A stretch of DNA of 64,000 nucleotides from Helicobacter canis (GTDB lineage: Bacteria; Campylobacterota; Campylobacteria; Campylobacterales; Helicobacteraceae), in the NCBI RefSeq assembly GCF_900451095.1, contig NZ_UGHV01000001.1:558001-622000 (forward strand), written 5' to 3'. The notes under the pieces are model-generated. The model had not been told where the DNA came from. It saw only the letters and a list, made by a program, of their open reading frames with translations, and ran no database searches. Position numbers and translations under genes: made by a program. This document shows, in pieces, positions 37,279 to 46,062 of the stretch. Positions within the stretch are counted from its first letter, which is position 1, and each line of letters starts with the position of its first letter.

Positions 37279-38880
37279 CTAAATATACCCTGCCACCATA
37301 GCCAGCACATACCCAATGCAGCAGGAGCTAAACACCCCGATAAGCCCGGGCAAGATGAAGCTATGGTTGATGACAAATTTGCCAATATGTGTCGTCCCAC
37401 TTCTGTCAAACTGAATTGTCGCTAGATCGCTTGGGTAAGTTGGCAAAATATAGTAGCCATAGCACGCTGCGGCAAATGCCACGATGATCCCGGGCTCTAC
37501 GCCGATACTTAGAGCAATTGGCACAAATGCTGCAAGAGCTGCGGCTTGGGAATTAACAAACTTTGAGATAAGCAGCAGCATAATCGCATAAGTCCAAGGG
37601 TGGGCTTTAACAATATCGCCTAAAGCTGATTTCATCATCGGCGTATGCACAGCAAACATTGTATCCGCCATCCACGAGATCCCAAACACCGCCACAAGCG
37701 CGATCATACCGGATTTAAAGATTTCATTGCTACCGATTTTTTTAGGATCAACTTTGGTGAAAATAATGATAAGCGAGCCAGCTAGGAGCATAAACATTTG
37801 GATAATATGCACCATAGAGATTTTGTCCATATCTGGGTTGCCAAGTTTATCGGCTTTATAGACTTTCTCTACCTTGCCTTCTTCTACTTTGCCAAGCTTA
37901 TCAGCTTTGATCGCCTTATCAAGCCCGATTTTCTCTCCGGGATTATCCACATCAGCGATTTTGACATCTTTAAGCGTGAAGACGCCTTTATCGCCCTTTT
38001 CAGGCGTCCATTTTAGTGTCGTGCCAGACTCTAAAGTCGCTTTGTAGTCATACTTCTGCCCCCACGAAGGCTTAAGTGAATCAAATGCCCCAATAAGTGC
38101 GACCACGCCAATCGCCCCTAGGAATATCCACATAGCCACCCAATCTTTCTTAGGAAGCTTTACGCCTAGCAAAGTTTTAGAATCGCCATAGACATATTGC
38201 TTAAATTCTGGGTCTTTGAGCTTTTCTTGAAATACCGGATCTTTATCCAAGTCTTTCCCCCTAAACCAGCTAAAAATCCCAATCATCAGCACGCCAAAGA
38301 GTGTGCTAGGGATAGTGATTTGCAGCAAGTTGATATAGCCATCAAAGCCTGCTAGCTTATGATCTGCATTTAGAAGCAGAGCCGTAAGGCTCACTACCGC
38401 CACCGATACAGGCGAGGCGACAATCCCCATTTGCGAGCTAATGGACGCTGCTGCCATAGGTCGCTCTGGGCGGATATTGTTTTTGATCGCAATATCATAG
38501 ATGATAGGCATAATCGTATAAACAACATGCCCTGTCCCGCACAGCATTGTAAGAAAGCAGGTAACAAATGGAGCAAGAATGGTTAGGAATTTTGGATTGC
38601 GGCGCAAGATCCGCTCTGCGATTTGGAGCATCACATCGAGCCCACCGCTTGCCTGCAATGTCGCACTAGCTACAACAACCGCCAAAATCGTAAGCATTAC
38701 ATCAATGGCTGGCTTACCCGGCTTAATGTCAAAGCCAAACACAAGCACAAAAATACCGATACCACCAAGTAGCCCTAGTGTGATACCACCCTTTTGCGCA
38801 CCATAAAATAGACAAATAAGCACCACTAGAAGCTGAATGCTAAACTGCCACCCTTCACTAAGATTGACAAGAAAATCCAT
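37279..38880 (-). CDS. dcuB: Anaerobic C4-dicarboxylate transporter DcuB
   Basis: Fumarate/succinate antiporter of the inner membrane that supports fumarate respiration. From the ATG at 38880 (AAGGGG upstream) it is 533 residues. It follows E. coli DcuB rather than Dcu[69 protein letters not shown], and the C-terminal [20 protein letters not shown]. It is about 85 residues longer than E. coli DcuB because of a hydrophilic loop at about residues 265-350 that contains two KADKLG repeats. A minus-strand TACAAT lies at 38957-38952, about 72 bp upstream of the start. Confidence 0.93.
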   Translation of the reverse strand: MDFLVNLSEGWQFSIQLLVVLICLFYGAQKGGITLGLLGGIGIFVLVFGFDIKPGKPAIDVMLTILAVVVASATLQASGGLDVMLQIAERILRRNPKFLTILAPFVTCFLTMLCGTGHVVYTIMPIIYDIAIKNNIRPERPMAAASISSQMGIVASPVSVAVVSLTALLLNADHKLAGFDGYINLLQITIPSTLFGVLMIGIFSWFRGKDLDKDPVFQEKLKDPEFKQYVYGDSKTLLGVKLPKKDWVAMWIFLGAIGVVALIGAFDSLKPSWGQKYDYKATLESGTTLKWTPEKGDKGVFTLKDVKIADVDNPGEKIGLDKAIKADKLGKVEEGKVEKVYKADKLGNPDMDKISMVHIIQMFMLLAGSLIIIFTKVDPKKIGSNEIFKSGMIALVAVFGISWMADTMFAVHTPMMKSALGDIVKAHPWTYAIMLLLISKFVNSQAAALAAFVPIALSIGVEPGIIVAFAAACYGYYILPTYPSDLATIQFDRSGTTHIGKFVINHSFILPGLIGVFSSCCIGYVLAMVAGYI

Positions 38881-38951
38881 CAAAACCCCTTTTAAGTAAA
38901 ATAACTCCTTTTACAGACGATATGTGCCATAGCGTTGCAAAATAGGCGGCG

Positions 38952-38957
38952 ATTGTA
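38952..38957 (-). promoter_or_regulatory. -10-like element of dcuB
   Basis: TACAAT on the minus strand 72 bp before the dcuB ATG within the dcuB/ccdA divergent spacer. No -35 is seen. Confidence 0.4.
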
Positions 38958-39077
38958 GCAAAATTTATATAAAAATCGTTACAATGCGTGGCAATTCAGC
39001 AAGAATATGCGCGATATAAGATTATTGCAAGCATTGGATTTGGCATAGGCTCTTAAGGGTTTATAAAGGCGCGGAGT

Positions 39078-39818
39078 ATGGAAGAAGTATTATTGCAGTG
39101 GTTTTATAGTGGCAAGCTTGGCGCGGTGTGGCTCGTGGCTTTTGTCGCTGGGCTGCTCTCCTTCCTCTCGCCTTGTATCCTCCCTCTTGTACCGGCGTAT
39201 ATGTCCTATATCTCTGGAGTCGGGGTGGAAAAGCTGGATTCTAGTAAGATTACTCAAAGAAGCCTGCGTGTGGCGATTTTCTGGCGTGCGTGCTTGTTTG
39301 TGCTTGGGTTTTCGCTGGTGTTTGTGGGTATGGGGCTGGCATTTTCAAGCCTTGTCTCTGTGCTGCATTCACCCATCACAAACATAATCGCCGGGAGCAT
39401 TGTAGTGATCTTTGGGGCGCATTTTTTGGGATTGTGGCGGTTTGTTTTGCTTGATAAAAGCGTGCATTATGACTTGAGGCTGCGCTATAAAGCCCTAGAG
39501 ATTCTAGCCCCCTTTGTGCTGGGCATTAGCTTCGCACTTGGCTGGAGTCCTTGCACAGGGGCGATATTTGGGGCGATCACGCTGTTTGTAGGCACAGGTG
39601 GCTATGGCGTGGGATTGCTGATCGTGTATGCGTGCGGCTTGGCTATGCCATTTTTGCTCGTGGCAATAATGCTAGAAAAGGGCTTTTGCTTGCTTGCTAG
39701 GATCAAGCCCTTTACGCGGTGGATTGAGCGTGTATCTGGGGGGATTTTGGTGGTGATGGGAGTGCTGATTATGAGTGGTGAGCTTGGCGCGCTTAGTGCG
39801 TGGCTTGTGAGTTACTAG
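39078..39818 (+). CDS. ccdA: Cytochrome c biogenesis protein CcdA-family thiol transporter
   Basis: 246 residues with six transmembrane helices. It shows the two conserved redox cysteines of the DsbD-beta/CcdA family: one in LSFLSPCILPLVPAY (about residue 32) and one in GWSPCTGAIFGA (about residue 157). It carries electrons from cytoplasmic thioredoxin to the periplasm for cytochrome c maturation. H. pylori has the same gene pair (ccdA then a pyrC-like gene, HP0265-HP0266). It overlaps nothing; the pyrC-like ATG follows 15 bp later. Confidence 0.88.
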   Translation: MEEVLLQWFYSGKLGAVWLVAFVAGLLSFLSPCILPLVPAYMSYISGVGVEKLDSSKITQRSLRVAIFWRACLFVLGFSLVFVGMGLAFSSLVSVLHSPITNIIAGSIVVIFGAHFLGLWRFVLLDKSVHYDLRLRYKALEILAPFVLGISFALGWSPCTGAIFGAITLFVGTGGYGVGLLIVYACGLAMPFLLVAIMLEKGFCLLARIKPFTRWIERVSGGILVVMGVLIMSGELGALSAWLVSY

Positions 39819-39833
39819 AGCGAAGGAGAGATT

Positions 39834-41090
39834 ATGCTGCTAAAAAATGGCGTGCTATGTGATGCACACAAAGAGTGTAAGGCGGATTTGCGCATTAATG
39901 AGAAGCGCGGGGTCATTTGTGAGATCGGTGATGATCTAGCCCCCATAGGCGCGGAATCTGTGCTTGAGTGCCGTGGCAAGGTGGTGCTGCCTGCTCTCAT
40001 TGATATGGCATATCCTAAAAACCAAGTCCTTTCAAGTAAAAATCTAGAATCCTTAACGCAAAAGGCTCTGCGCGGTGGAGTAGGCAGCATACTGCTACGC
40101 CCAGAGACTACACCTAGGGTGGATAATGCAGCTGTTATTGAGCTTATCTCCTCGCTAGATTCTAGTCTAAGCGTGCATTTTCTCCCAAGCCTAGCCCCCA
40201 CCCTAGAATCCTCGTTTGAATCCAAGTCCAAAATCGCAGAAATCGCCACACTCATCGCCTCTGGAGCTCGTGCGATCTATCTAGAATCTAGCGCGCAAAA
40301 CATCGATGGCTATGCGCTCTACAAAATCGCCCAATACGCCCAAATGCTCCAAGTCCCTATCATCGCTAGCCCCCAAGAGCCTAGCCTAAGTGAAGGCGTG
40401 ATGAATGAATCTCAAGTAAGCGCACAGCTAGGGCTACCAGCGATCCCGCCCCTAGCGCAAACTATGCAAGTAGCAAAGCTCTGTGAGCTAGCGCGATATA
40501 GCGGGACAAAGTGGGTGTTTGACACCATAAGCGAGGTAGAATCTATGCGGATTATTGCGTATTTCACGCAAATGGGCGCACAGATCTTAGCGCAAACCTC
40601 CTTGCACCACTTGATTTTAAGCGATGAGCATTGCGCGGCGTTTGACACGAGGTTTAAGCTTTTCCCTCCGCTTAAAGATCCTGCTACAAGAGAGGCTTTG
40701 CGTGCGCATTTGGATTCTAGCATTAGCCTGCTTACTTGCCTGCAAAGCGATAGCTACAAGTCCAAAAAAGACCAAGTCTTTGAGTCTGCTAGCTTTGGGA
40801 TAAATGCGCTAGAGCATTACTTCGCGCTTGGCTTTAGCTATCTTGTGAAGTCTGGGCTAATCACGTTCTCCCGTTTTAGCGAGCTTACCTCTTATGCGCA
40901 AGCTAGGCTTCTCTCCCTACCAAAAGGTGCGCTAGAAGTGGGGCTAGATGCGGATCTTATCATCGTGGATTTGCAAGAGAGCTTTTGTATCAATGATAGC
41001 TTTAGCCCCTATAATGGCGAGTCGCTCTCTGGCGTGATCAAGCAAGTCTTCATTAGTGGCAAGCTGCAATATCAGCACGAATCTAGCTAG
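39834..41090 (+). CDS. Dihydroorotase-like protein lacking the metal-binding HxH
   Basis: 418 residues of the class I dihydroorotase fold: VLCDAHKECKADLRI, the strand ending VVLPALIDMAYPKN, SGARAIYLESS, PLAQTMQVAKLCELARYSG, FKLFPPLKDPATREALRAHL and DADLIIVDLQESF. In active enzymes the second block reads LPGLIDxHVH; here AYPKN replaces the histidines, so two metal ligands are missing and catalysis is unlikely. It resembles non-catalytic dihydroorotases that partner aspartate transcarbamoylase. The ribosome site is AAGGAG. The gene is conserved next to ccdA in Helicobacter. Confidence 0.8.
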   Translation: MLLKNGVLCDAHKECKADLRINEKRGVICEIGDDLAPIGAESVLECRGKVVLPALIDMAYPKNQVLSSKNLESLTQKALRGGVGSILLRPETTPRVDNAAVIELISSLDSSLSVHFLPSLAPTLESSFESKSKIAEIATLIASGARAIYLESSAQNIDGYALYKIAQYAQMLQVPIIASPQEPSLSEGVMNESQVSAQLGLPAIPPLAQTMQVAKLCELARYSGTKWVFDTISEVESMRIIAYFTQMGAQILAQTSLHHLILSDEHCAAFDTRFKLFPPLKDPATREALRAHLDSSISLLTCLQSDSYKSKKDQVFESASFGINALEHYFALGFSYLVKSGLITFSRFSELTSYAQARLLSLPKGALEVGLDADLIIVDLQESFCINDSFSPYNGESLSGVIKQVFISGKLQYQHESS

Positions 41091-41163
41091 ATCATCTTGC
41101 CAAGCACAGCTTCCTAGATCCGCTTGCAATGTGCCATTAAGCCAAGTATCAACGCCCCTAACA

Positions 41164-41169
41164 TATAAT
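41164..41169 (+). promoter_or_regulatory. -10 element of hinT
   Basis: TATAAT 29 bp before the ATG of the HIT gene. Confidence 0.5.
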
Positions 41170-41197
41170 CCGCCCCATCTATACCCAAGGAGTAGCG

Positions 41198-41524
41198 ATG
41201 ACAATCTTTAGCAAAATCGTGCGAGGCGAGCTTCCTTGCAAAAAAGTCTATGAAAATGATGAATTTTTGGCGTTTTATGACATCGCCCCAAAGGCAAAGG
41301 TGCATATCCTAGCGATCCCAAAGCAAGAGCTAAAGGACTTTAATGCCATTACCCCAGAGCTTATGGCGCGATTTAGCGCGTTTATTTTAGAGGTTGTAGA
41401 AGTGGCAGGGATCAAGCAGAGTGGATATAGGCTTATCACCAATACAGGCGCACATAGTGGGCAGGAGGTGCCGCATTTGCATTTTCATATATTAGGCGGA
41501 GAGCCGTTAGGAGCGATAGTTTAG
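41198..41524 (+). CDS. HIT family protein (HinT-like purine nucleoside phosphoramidase)
   Basis: 108 residues, complete. FSKIVRGELPCKKVYEND is the typical HinT opening. GYRLITNTGAHSGQEVPHLHFHILGGEPL holds the histidine triad (HLHFH). It is expected to hydrolyse AMP-lysine or other nucleoside phosphoramidates in the cytoplasm. AAGGAG lies eight bases before the ATG. It stands alone between the pyrC-like gene and a repeat block. Confidence 0.93.
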   Translation: MTIFSKIVRGELPCKKVYENDEFLAFYDIAPKAKVHILAIPKQELKDFNAITPELMARFSAFILEVVEVAGIKQSGYRLITNTGAHSGQEVPHLHFHILGGEPLGAIV

Positions 41525-42008
41525 TGTGTAATGGATTGGGCTTTTGCTAGTAGGGATTCAGCTTTGGGTGAGCAATGCGGTTGATTGCGCTATTTTTGGG
41601 GCAGTCATTACCGCTCTAGGTAACTCCTACCCCAAAAATAGCGCAAAGCAGCCACAGCCCCACCGCAATTCCTAGAATCCTTTGAAGAACAAGGGGCTGA
41701 GTGTGAAAATCACTCCCTAGAATCCACTTTTTGAAAAAGTGGATTCTAGGGAGTGTGGCTTCATTGTCATTGCGAAACTTGCGGCAGCAAGGCGTAGCTT
41801 CTTACGAGGATTCTAGCACTGCCGCAGAATCTATGGATCGCCACGCCGCTACTACCGCAGCAGCTCGCAATGACGACAAAACCGCCTCTAGTGAAAAGTG
41901 GATTTTAGGAAAAACGCCCAAAGTGTAGATAAATCGCACAGCCTAGAATCCACTTTTTCACACAATGCTAAAAAAGTGGATTCTAGCAACAAAGACAAAA
42001 GGAGCAAA
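41525..42008. repeat. Gene-free 484-bp repeat block between hinT and the AI-2E permease
   Basis: D element 41554-41680, a perfect 45-bp palindrome 41711-41755, a degenerate B element about 41765-41800, a B element 41834-41874 and an A inverted pair 41943-41986. A stop-free frame joins the last part to the permease, but the permease has its own ribosome site at 42000-42004. Confidence 0.85.
41711..41755. terminator. Perfect 22-bp-stem hairpin downstream of hinT
   Basis: Two exact 22-bp arms (each with CCCTAGAATCCACTTTTT or its complement) around a single G. This is the tightest A pair in the window and would form a very strong transcriptional hairpin for hinT, though the T run is inside the stem. 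Confidence 0.5.
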
Positions 42009-43046
42009 ATGGATTCTAATCCCCAAAAAAAGATATTTTTCGCCTGTGCGTTCGCACTCTCTCTTGGGCTAATTATATGGCTTTATTATGCCTTTTTATA
42101 CACGATGATTATCGCGGCACTGCTGTGTATCGCGACTTATTGGATCAAGGAATTTTTCTACCACAAAACTAGGAGCAATCTGCTTGCTTCTAGTTTTAGC
42201 GTGCTTATCTTGCTAGCATTATTTATTATCCCATTGTATTTTGTCATTCATCGTGGGGCAGTGGGGATTCTAGGAGTGGATTGGAAGCAAGCGGAAGTGT
42301 GGTTTCTCCAGATAAAAGAGCTTATCCGCAATGTGCTGCATTATCTGCCCTTTATCCAAGCCCAAGATGTGCTAGCCAATCTCTCTTTCTCTTCTATCGC
42401 TGGCTTTGTGAGTCGCCTAAGCACGATGATCGGCAAAGGTAGCGTGAGCTTTGTTATTGATGCGTGCTTCATCGTGCTGTTTTTATCGGTGTTTTTCTAC
42501 TATGGCGGGGCGTGGTATAGGTATGTGCGCAGGCTTTTACCCGTGCGCGATGAGCAAATCGACCTTATAGCCGCAGATGTGAGCGGCGTGCTGCGCGTGG
42601 TGTTTTTCTCCACGATCCTAAATGTCTGCTTGCAGGGCTTTGCCTTTGGGGTGCTGGCTAGTGCCTTTGGGCTAGATGGTGTGCTGCTTGGCGTGCTGTA
42701 TGGGCTTTGCTCGCTTATCCCCATTGTGGGCGGTGTGCTTGTGTGGCTGCCTGTGGGGCTTATTTTGTATGTGCAAGGCGAAGTGGCTCAAGCGGTGGTT
42801 TTGGTGCTATATAGCGTTATTTTTATCGGCTTTATTATCGATAATATTATCAAGCCCTTTCTTATCCGCATAGTCAATCGCAAGCTACTAGATAAGCCGC
42901 TAAATATCAATGAGTTTGTGATATTTTTTGCTATTTTTGCGGGGCTTGGCGCGTGTGGATTCTGGGGGATTATCATAGGACCTGCGATCACGGCGTTTTT
43001 TATCGTTATGGTGAGGATTTATGAGAGAGATTTCGCGTCCGCTTAG
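42009..43046 (+). CDS. AI-2E/PerM family permease
   Basis: 345 residues from the ATG at 42009 (AGGAG five bases upstream). The open frame extends upstream through repeats to 41898, but these codons are repeat-derived and not needed. Seven or eight hydrophobic helices with the family blocks LDGVLLGVLYGLCSLIPIVGG, IIDNIIKPFLIRIVNRKLL and GLGACGFWGIIIGPAITAFF. Members export AI-2 in some species or serve as Na+/H+ antiporters; substrate is not predictable. The next gene begins 72 bp later with its own promoter-like TATAAT. Confidence 0.85.
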   Translation: MDSNPQKKIFFACAFALSLGLIIWLYYAFLYTMIIAALLCIATYWIKEFFYHKTRSNLLASSFSVLILLALFIIPLYFVIHRGAVGILGVDWKQAEVWFLQIKELIRNVLHYLPFIQAQDVLANLSFSSIAGFVSRLSTMIGKGSVSFVIDACFIVLFLSVFFYYGGAWYRYVRRLLPVRDEQIDLIAADVSGVLRVVFFSTILNVCLQGFAFGVLASAFGLDGVLLGVLYGLCSLIPIVGGVLVWLPVGLILYVQGEVAQAVVLVLYSVIFIGFIIDNIIKPFLIRIVNRKLLDKPLNINEFVIFFAIFAGLGACGFWGIIIGPAITAFFIVMVRIYERDFASA

Positions 43047-43074
43047 GATTTAATCTTGGTTTATTTGCAAAGAT

Positions 43075-43080
43075 TATAAT
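43075..43080 (+). promoter_or_regulatory. -10 element of the GtrB-like gene
   Basis: TATAAT 38 bp before the ATG at 43119, just after the AI-2E permease stop. Confidence 0.5.
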
Positions 43081-43118
43081 CCTGCACCGCCTAGATATTG
43101 CTGTGTAAAGAGTGTATT

Positions 43119-44219
43119 ATGAAATCATCTGCCACCATAGGTATATCCATAGTTGTGCCCTGCTACAATGAAGAAGTCTCTTTGCCTGTGTTTCTCACAG
43201 AGATCACAAAGACTATGGATTCTCTTGTGCCATTTATTATGGAGCATAGTGCGCAGCTTGCCCAAGCGCAATCGCAGCTTATCCCTTATGAGCTGATATT
43301 TGTCAATGATGGTAGCCGTGATAAAACGCTAGCTTTGCTAGAAGACATCGCCGCTAAAGACACAAACAAAAACCGCAGAATCTGTGTGCATTCTTTCTCG
43401 CGTAATTTTGGCAAAGAAGCGGCTATTTTAGCCGGCTTAGAGCAAGCGCAAGGAGAGGGAGTCGTGTTGCTTGATGCGGATTTACAAGATCCACCAAGTA
43501 TGATTGCTGATATGGCTAGAATCTGGCTAGAATCTAGCAGGCAGACCAAGGTCATCTATGCCCGCCGCACTACTCGTGCTGGGGAGTCCAAGATCCGCGC
43601 TGCACTTAGTGAGACATTTTATAAGATCTCAAACTTCATCTCTGAAGTCAAAATAGAATCTGGCGTGCGAGACTTCCGCCTAATGGATAAAGAGGTGATA
43701 GAAGCTCTCTTGCAGATGAGAGAATACCACCGCTTTTCTAAAGCGATGTTCGCGTGGGTGGGCTTTAAACGGCAGTGCCTAGAGTATGAGTATATCCCGC
43801 ATTTTAAGGAGTCTTCAAGCTGGAGCTTTTGGAAGCTGTTTAAATACGCTATTGAAGGGATTGTAAGCTTTAGCACGATGCCACTGCGCATAGCCTTTGT
43901 GCTAGGGTTTTTTATTTCAGCTTTTGCAGTGTGCTTTGGGATCTATCGCATTATCGATACTATTCTCTATGGTAATGCAGTGGCTGGCTACCCAAGCCTT
44001 ATTGTCATCATCACTTTCATCGGTGGGATTCAGCTTATGCTGCTTGGAGTCATTGGCGAGTATATCGCTAGGATCTATGAGCAAGTCAAAATGCGCCCAC
44101 ACTTCATACTTGATAAGCGCAAAAAGTCGCCAAGCTCTTGTGCCACTTTAGAGCAGCCGCGTCCTAGCACACTAGAATCTAGCCTAGCACATTCTACTAC
44201 TACTACAAAGGAGAGTTAA
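43119..44219 (+). CDS. Bactoprenol glycosyltransferase, GtrB/DPM1-like
   Basis: 366 residues from ATG 43119. GT2 domain: ISIVVPCYNEEVSLPVF, FVNDGSRDKTLALLE, FGKEAAILAGLEQAQGEGVVLLDADLQDPP (DxD). Two C-terminal transmembrane helices begin at about residue 255 (RIAFVLGFFISAFAVCFG), followed by GVIGEYIARIYEQVK, as in phage-type GtrB. It moves a hexose, probably glucose, from UDP-sugar to undecaprenyl phosphate on the cytoplasmic side. Its stop overlaps the start of the next gene (TAATG), a GtrII-like transferase; together they form an O-antigen glucosylation pair. No GtrA flippase is adjacent. Confidence 0.88.
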   Translation: MKSSATIGISIVVPCYNEEVSLPVFLTEITKTMDSLVPFIMEHSAQLAQAQSQLIPYELIFVNDGSRDKTLALLEDIAAKDTNKNRRICVHSFSRNFGKEAAILAGLEQAQGEGVVLLDADLQDPPSMIADMARIWLESSRQTKVIYARRTTRAGESKIRAALSETFYKISNFISEVKIESGVRDFRLMDKEVIEALLQMREYHRFSKAMFAWVGFKRQCLEYEYIPHFKESSSWSFWKLFKYAIEGIVSFSTMPLRIAFVLGFFISAFAVCFGIYRIIDTILYGNAVAGYPSLIVIITFIGGIQLMLLGVIGEYIARIYEQVKMRPHFILDKRKKSPSSCATLEQPRPSTLESSLAHSTTTTKES

Positions 44220-46030
44220 TGCCACCGAAATCTAAGGACAATCTTTTTGTAAAAACACTTGAAGAGTTTAAAGCGGCGTGCTGGGCGTTTTTTCACACGC
44301 AGGGCTTTTGGAAGTATTTTCTCATCGCCTTTGGGCTGTATTTGCTTGGGATCATTAGCCTTATCCGTGCAGATGTGTATTATATCGATGATCTAAATCG
44401 CTCTATCATCGGCTACAAGGAGTGGGATAACTTCTCGCGCTACATTAGCTACTATCTCTCCACCTTTATGCATATGGACACAGTGCTAGCAGATGTCTCG
44501 CCTTTGACGCAGTTTGTCGCCATAGGGTTTTTGAGCTTTGCATCGTTGATTTTGGTGTGGAGTATCCGCGAGGTTATTTGGAAAAATGAAGAGTCCCAGT
44601 GGGATTCTGCTGAGCAGCCTTATAAAAAACGCCTAACCGCGCTTGCCATCATCGCTTCAATCCCTATTGGGCTCTCTCCTTACTTTTTAGAAGAGCTATC
44701 GTTTAAATACGATTCGCCCTATATGGCACTATCGGTGCTTTTTGGTGTGCTGCCTTTTGTGTTTATCCACCATATTCGCGCTTATATCCCTGTGGCGATT
44801 CTCTCATCACTTGGTATGTGTATGACCTATCAGGCAAGCAGTGGGGTGGAGATTATCCTTGTGCTTTTCTTTGGCTTTTTGATGTTTAATCAAACAAACG
44901 CAGGCATTAAGAAAACCCTAACTTTCATCGGCGTTTCATTTCTCACTTATGCCACTGCACTTGGGATTTTTAAAGTCTTTATTATGCACCCATTTGCTCA
45001 CGCACAAGCAGGCACTTCGACATTTCCTCTTAGTGAGTTGCCAAGCGGCTTTATTGGCAATATGCAAATGTATCTTGGCTACTTGTGGAGCGACTTTGAC
45101 TGGACGGGGATTAAAATCTGCTTTTTCGCCCTTATGGGAATGTTTCTTTTATCAATCATCTATCAATCTAAGCGCAGTAAGATTCTAGCCTTGCTTCTAG
45201 GTGTGCTGCTGCTTAGCCTTGGGATAATGCTCTCTTATGGGGTGTATTTGGTGCTTGCAGAGCCGCTGCAAAGACCGCGCGCATTTATTGGTATTGGCGT
45301 GTGGAGTGCGGCGATGGCAATCTATGTGGTGAGCGCGTGGCGAGGATGGGCGTATAAGCAAGAAGACACGCGCCAGACAAATTCTAATGCCCTTGTCTCG
45401 CGCCCCTTTTATGCTCGCTCGTTTTTTGTCGCTTCAGCGGTTGTGGTTGGGTTTTTCTCGTGGTCGCTCATTGTCTTTGCTAATGCTTATGGCAATGCCC
45501 TCTCCCAGCAAGATAAATACCAAACCTTCCGCCTAACGATTTTGCTGCAAGATTTGGTCAATGTTATGCCTAAGCAAAAAAGCTATAAAGACTATACCTT
45601 TCGCATAAAGGGCTGGATCACTGCTTCGCCTGTGCTAGAAAATTCCTCTAAGCACAATCCTTTAATGAAGCGACTTGTGAAAATCACCGATGGCAAATAT
45701 TGGGTGCGCACGGCGATGAAGCACTATGGCTGGGGCGATGTGCCAGAGGAGCAGCCGCAAGTTGTTGTCGATGCGGAGGACTTTGAAAAGCTAGCAGAGA
45801 ATCCCAAGTGCAACCCAGCCACCGCAGGGCGACTCAAAGCGCGCGTGGATAATATATTCCACCTGATAGAAGTCTATCCAGAATGCACGATTATAGAGTT
45901 TAAGGGCAAGGATAAATACCCCCACGCCTTTGAAGAAGAGCTTATGCGCCAAGAGGAAGAAAAGATGAAAGAAGAGAAAATGCGAGAGGAAAAGCCCCAA
46001 GCGCGCGAACTTAAGCGAGCAAAAGTCTAG
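44219..46030 (+). CDS. GtrII-like glucosyltransferase domain membrane protein
   Basis: 603 residues with about ten membrane helices. The opening ADVYYIDDLNRSIIGYKEW is typical of the glucosyltransferase II (serotype-conversion) family, in which the acidic pair of this first loop is essential. The PLGLSPYFLEELSFKYDSPY-like block (residues about 145-165) is also family-like. The C-terminus is soluble and ends in a charged helix rich in Glu, Lys and Met. It should transfer the bactoprenol-linked glucose made by GtrB to surface glycan in the periplasm. It overlaps gtrB by one base. Confidence 0.82.
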   Translation: MPPKSKDNLFVKTLEEFKAACWAFFHTQGFWKYFLIAFGLYLLGIISLIRADVYYIDDLNRSIIGYKEWDNFSRYISYYLSTFMHMDTVLADVSPLTQFVAIGFLSFASLILVWSIREVIWKNEESQWDSAEQPYKKRLTALAIIASIPIGLSPYFLEELSFKYDSPYMALSVLFGVLPFVFIHHIRAYIPVAILSSLGMCMTYQASSGVEIILVLFFGFLMFNQTNAGIKKTLTFIGVSFLTYATALGIFKVFIMHPFAHAQAGTSTFPLSELPSGFIGNMQMYLGYLWSDFDWTGIKICFFALMGMFLLSIIYQSKRSKILALLLGVLLLSLGIMLSYGVYLVLAEPLQRPRAFIGIGVWSAAMAIYVVSAWRGWAYKQEDTRQTNSNALVSRPFYARSFFVASAVVVGFFSWSLIVFANAYGNALSQQDKYQTFRLTILLQDLVNVMPKQKSYKDYTFRIKGWITASPVLENSSKHNPLMKRLVKITDGKYWVRTAMKHYGWGDVPEEQPQVVVDAEDFEKLAENPKCNPATAGRLKARVDNIFHLIEVYPECTIIEFKGKDKYPHAFEEELMRQEEEKMKEEKMREEKPQARELKRAKV

Positions 46031-46062
46031 CGACTGCTAGAATCCACTTTTAAAGGAGTTTG

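Noticed and set aside
41898..42008. Upstream extension of the AI-2E permease
   Set aside because: The extra codons are A repeats; AGGAG and ATG at 42009 give a normal N-terminus.
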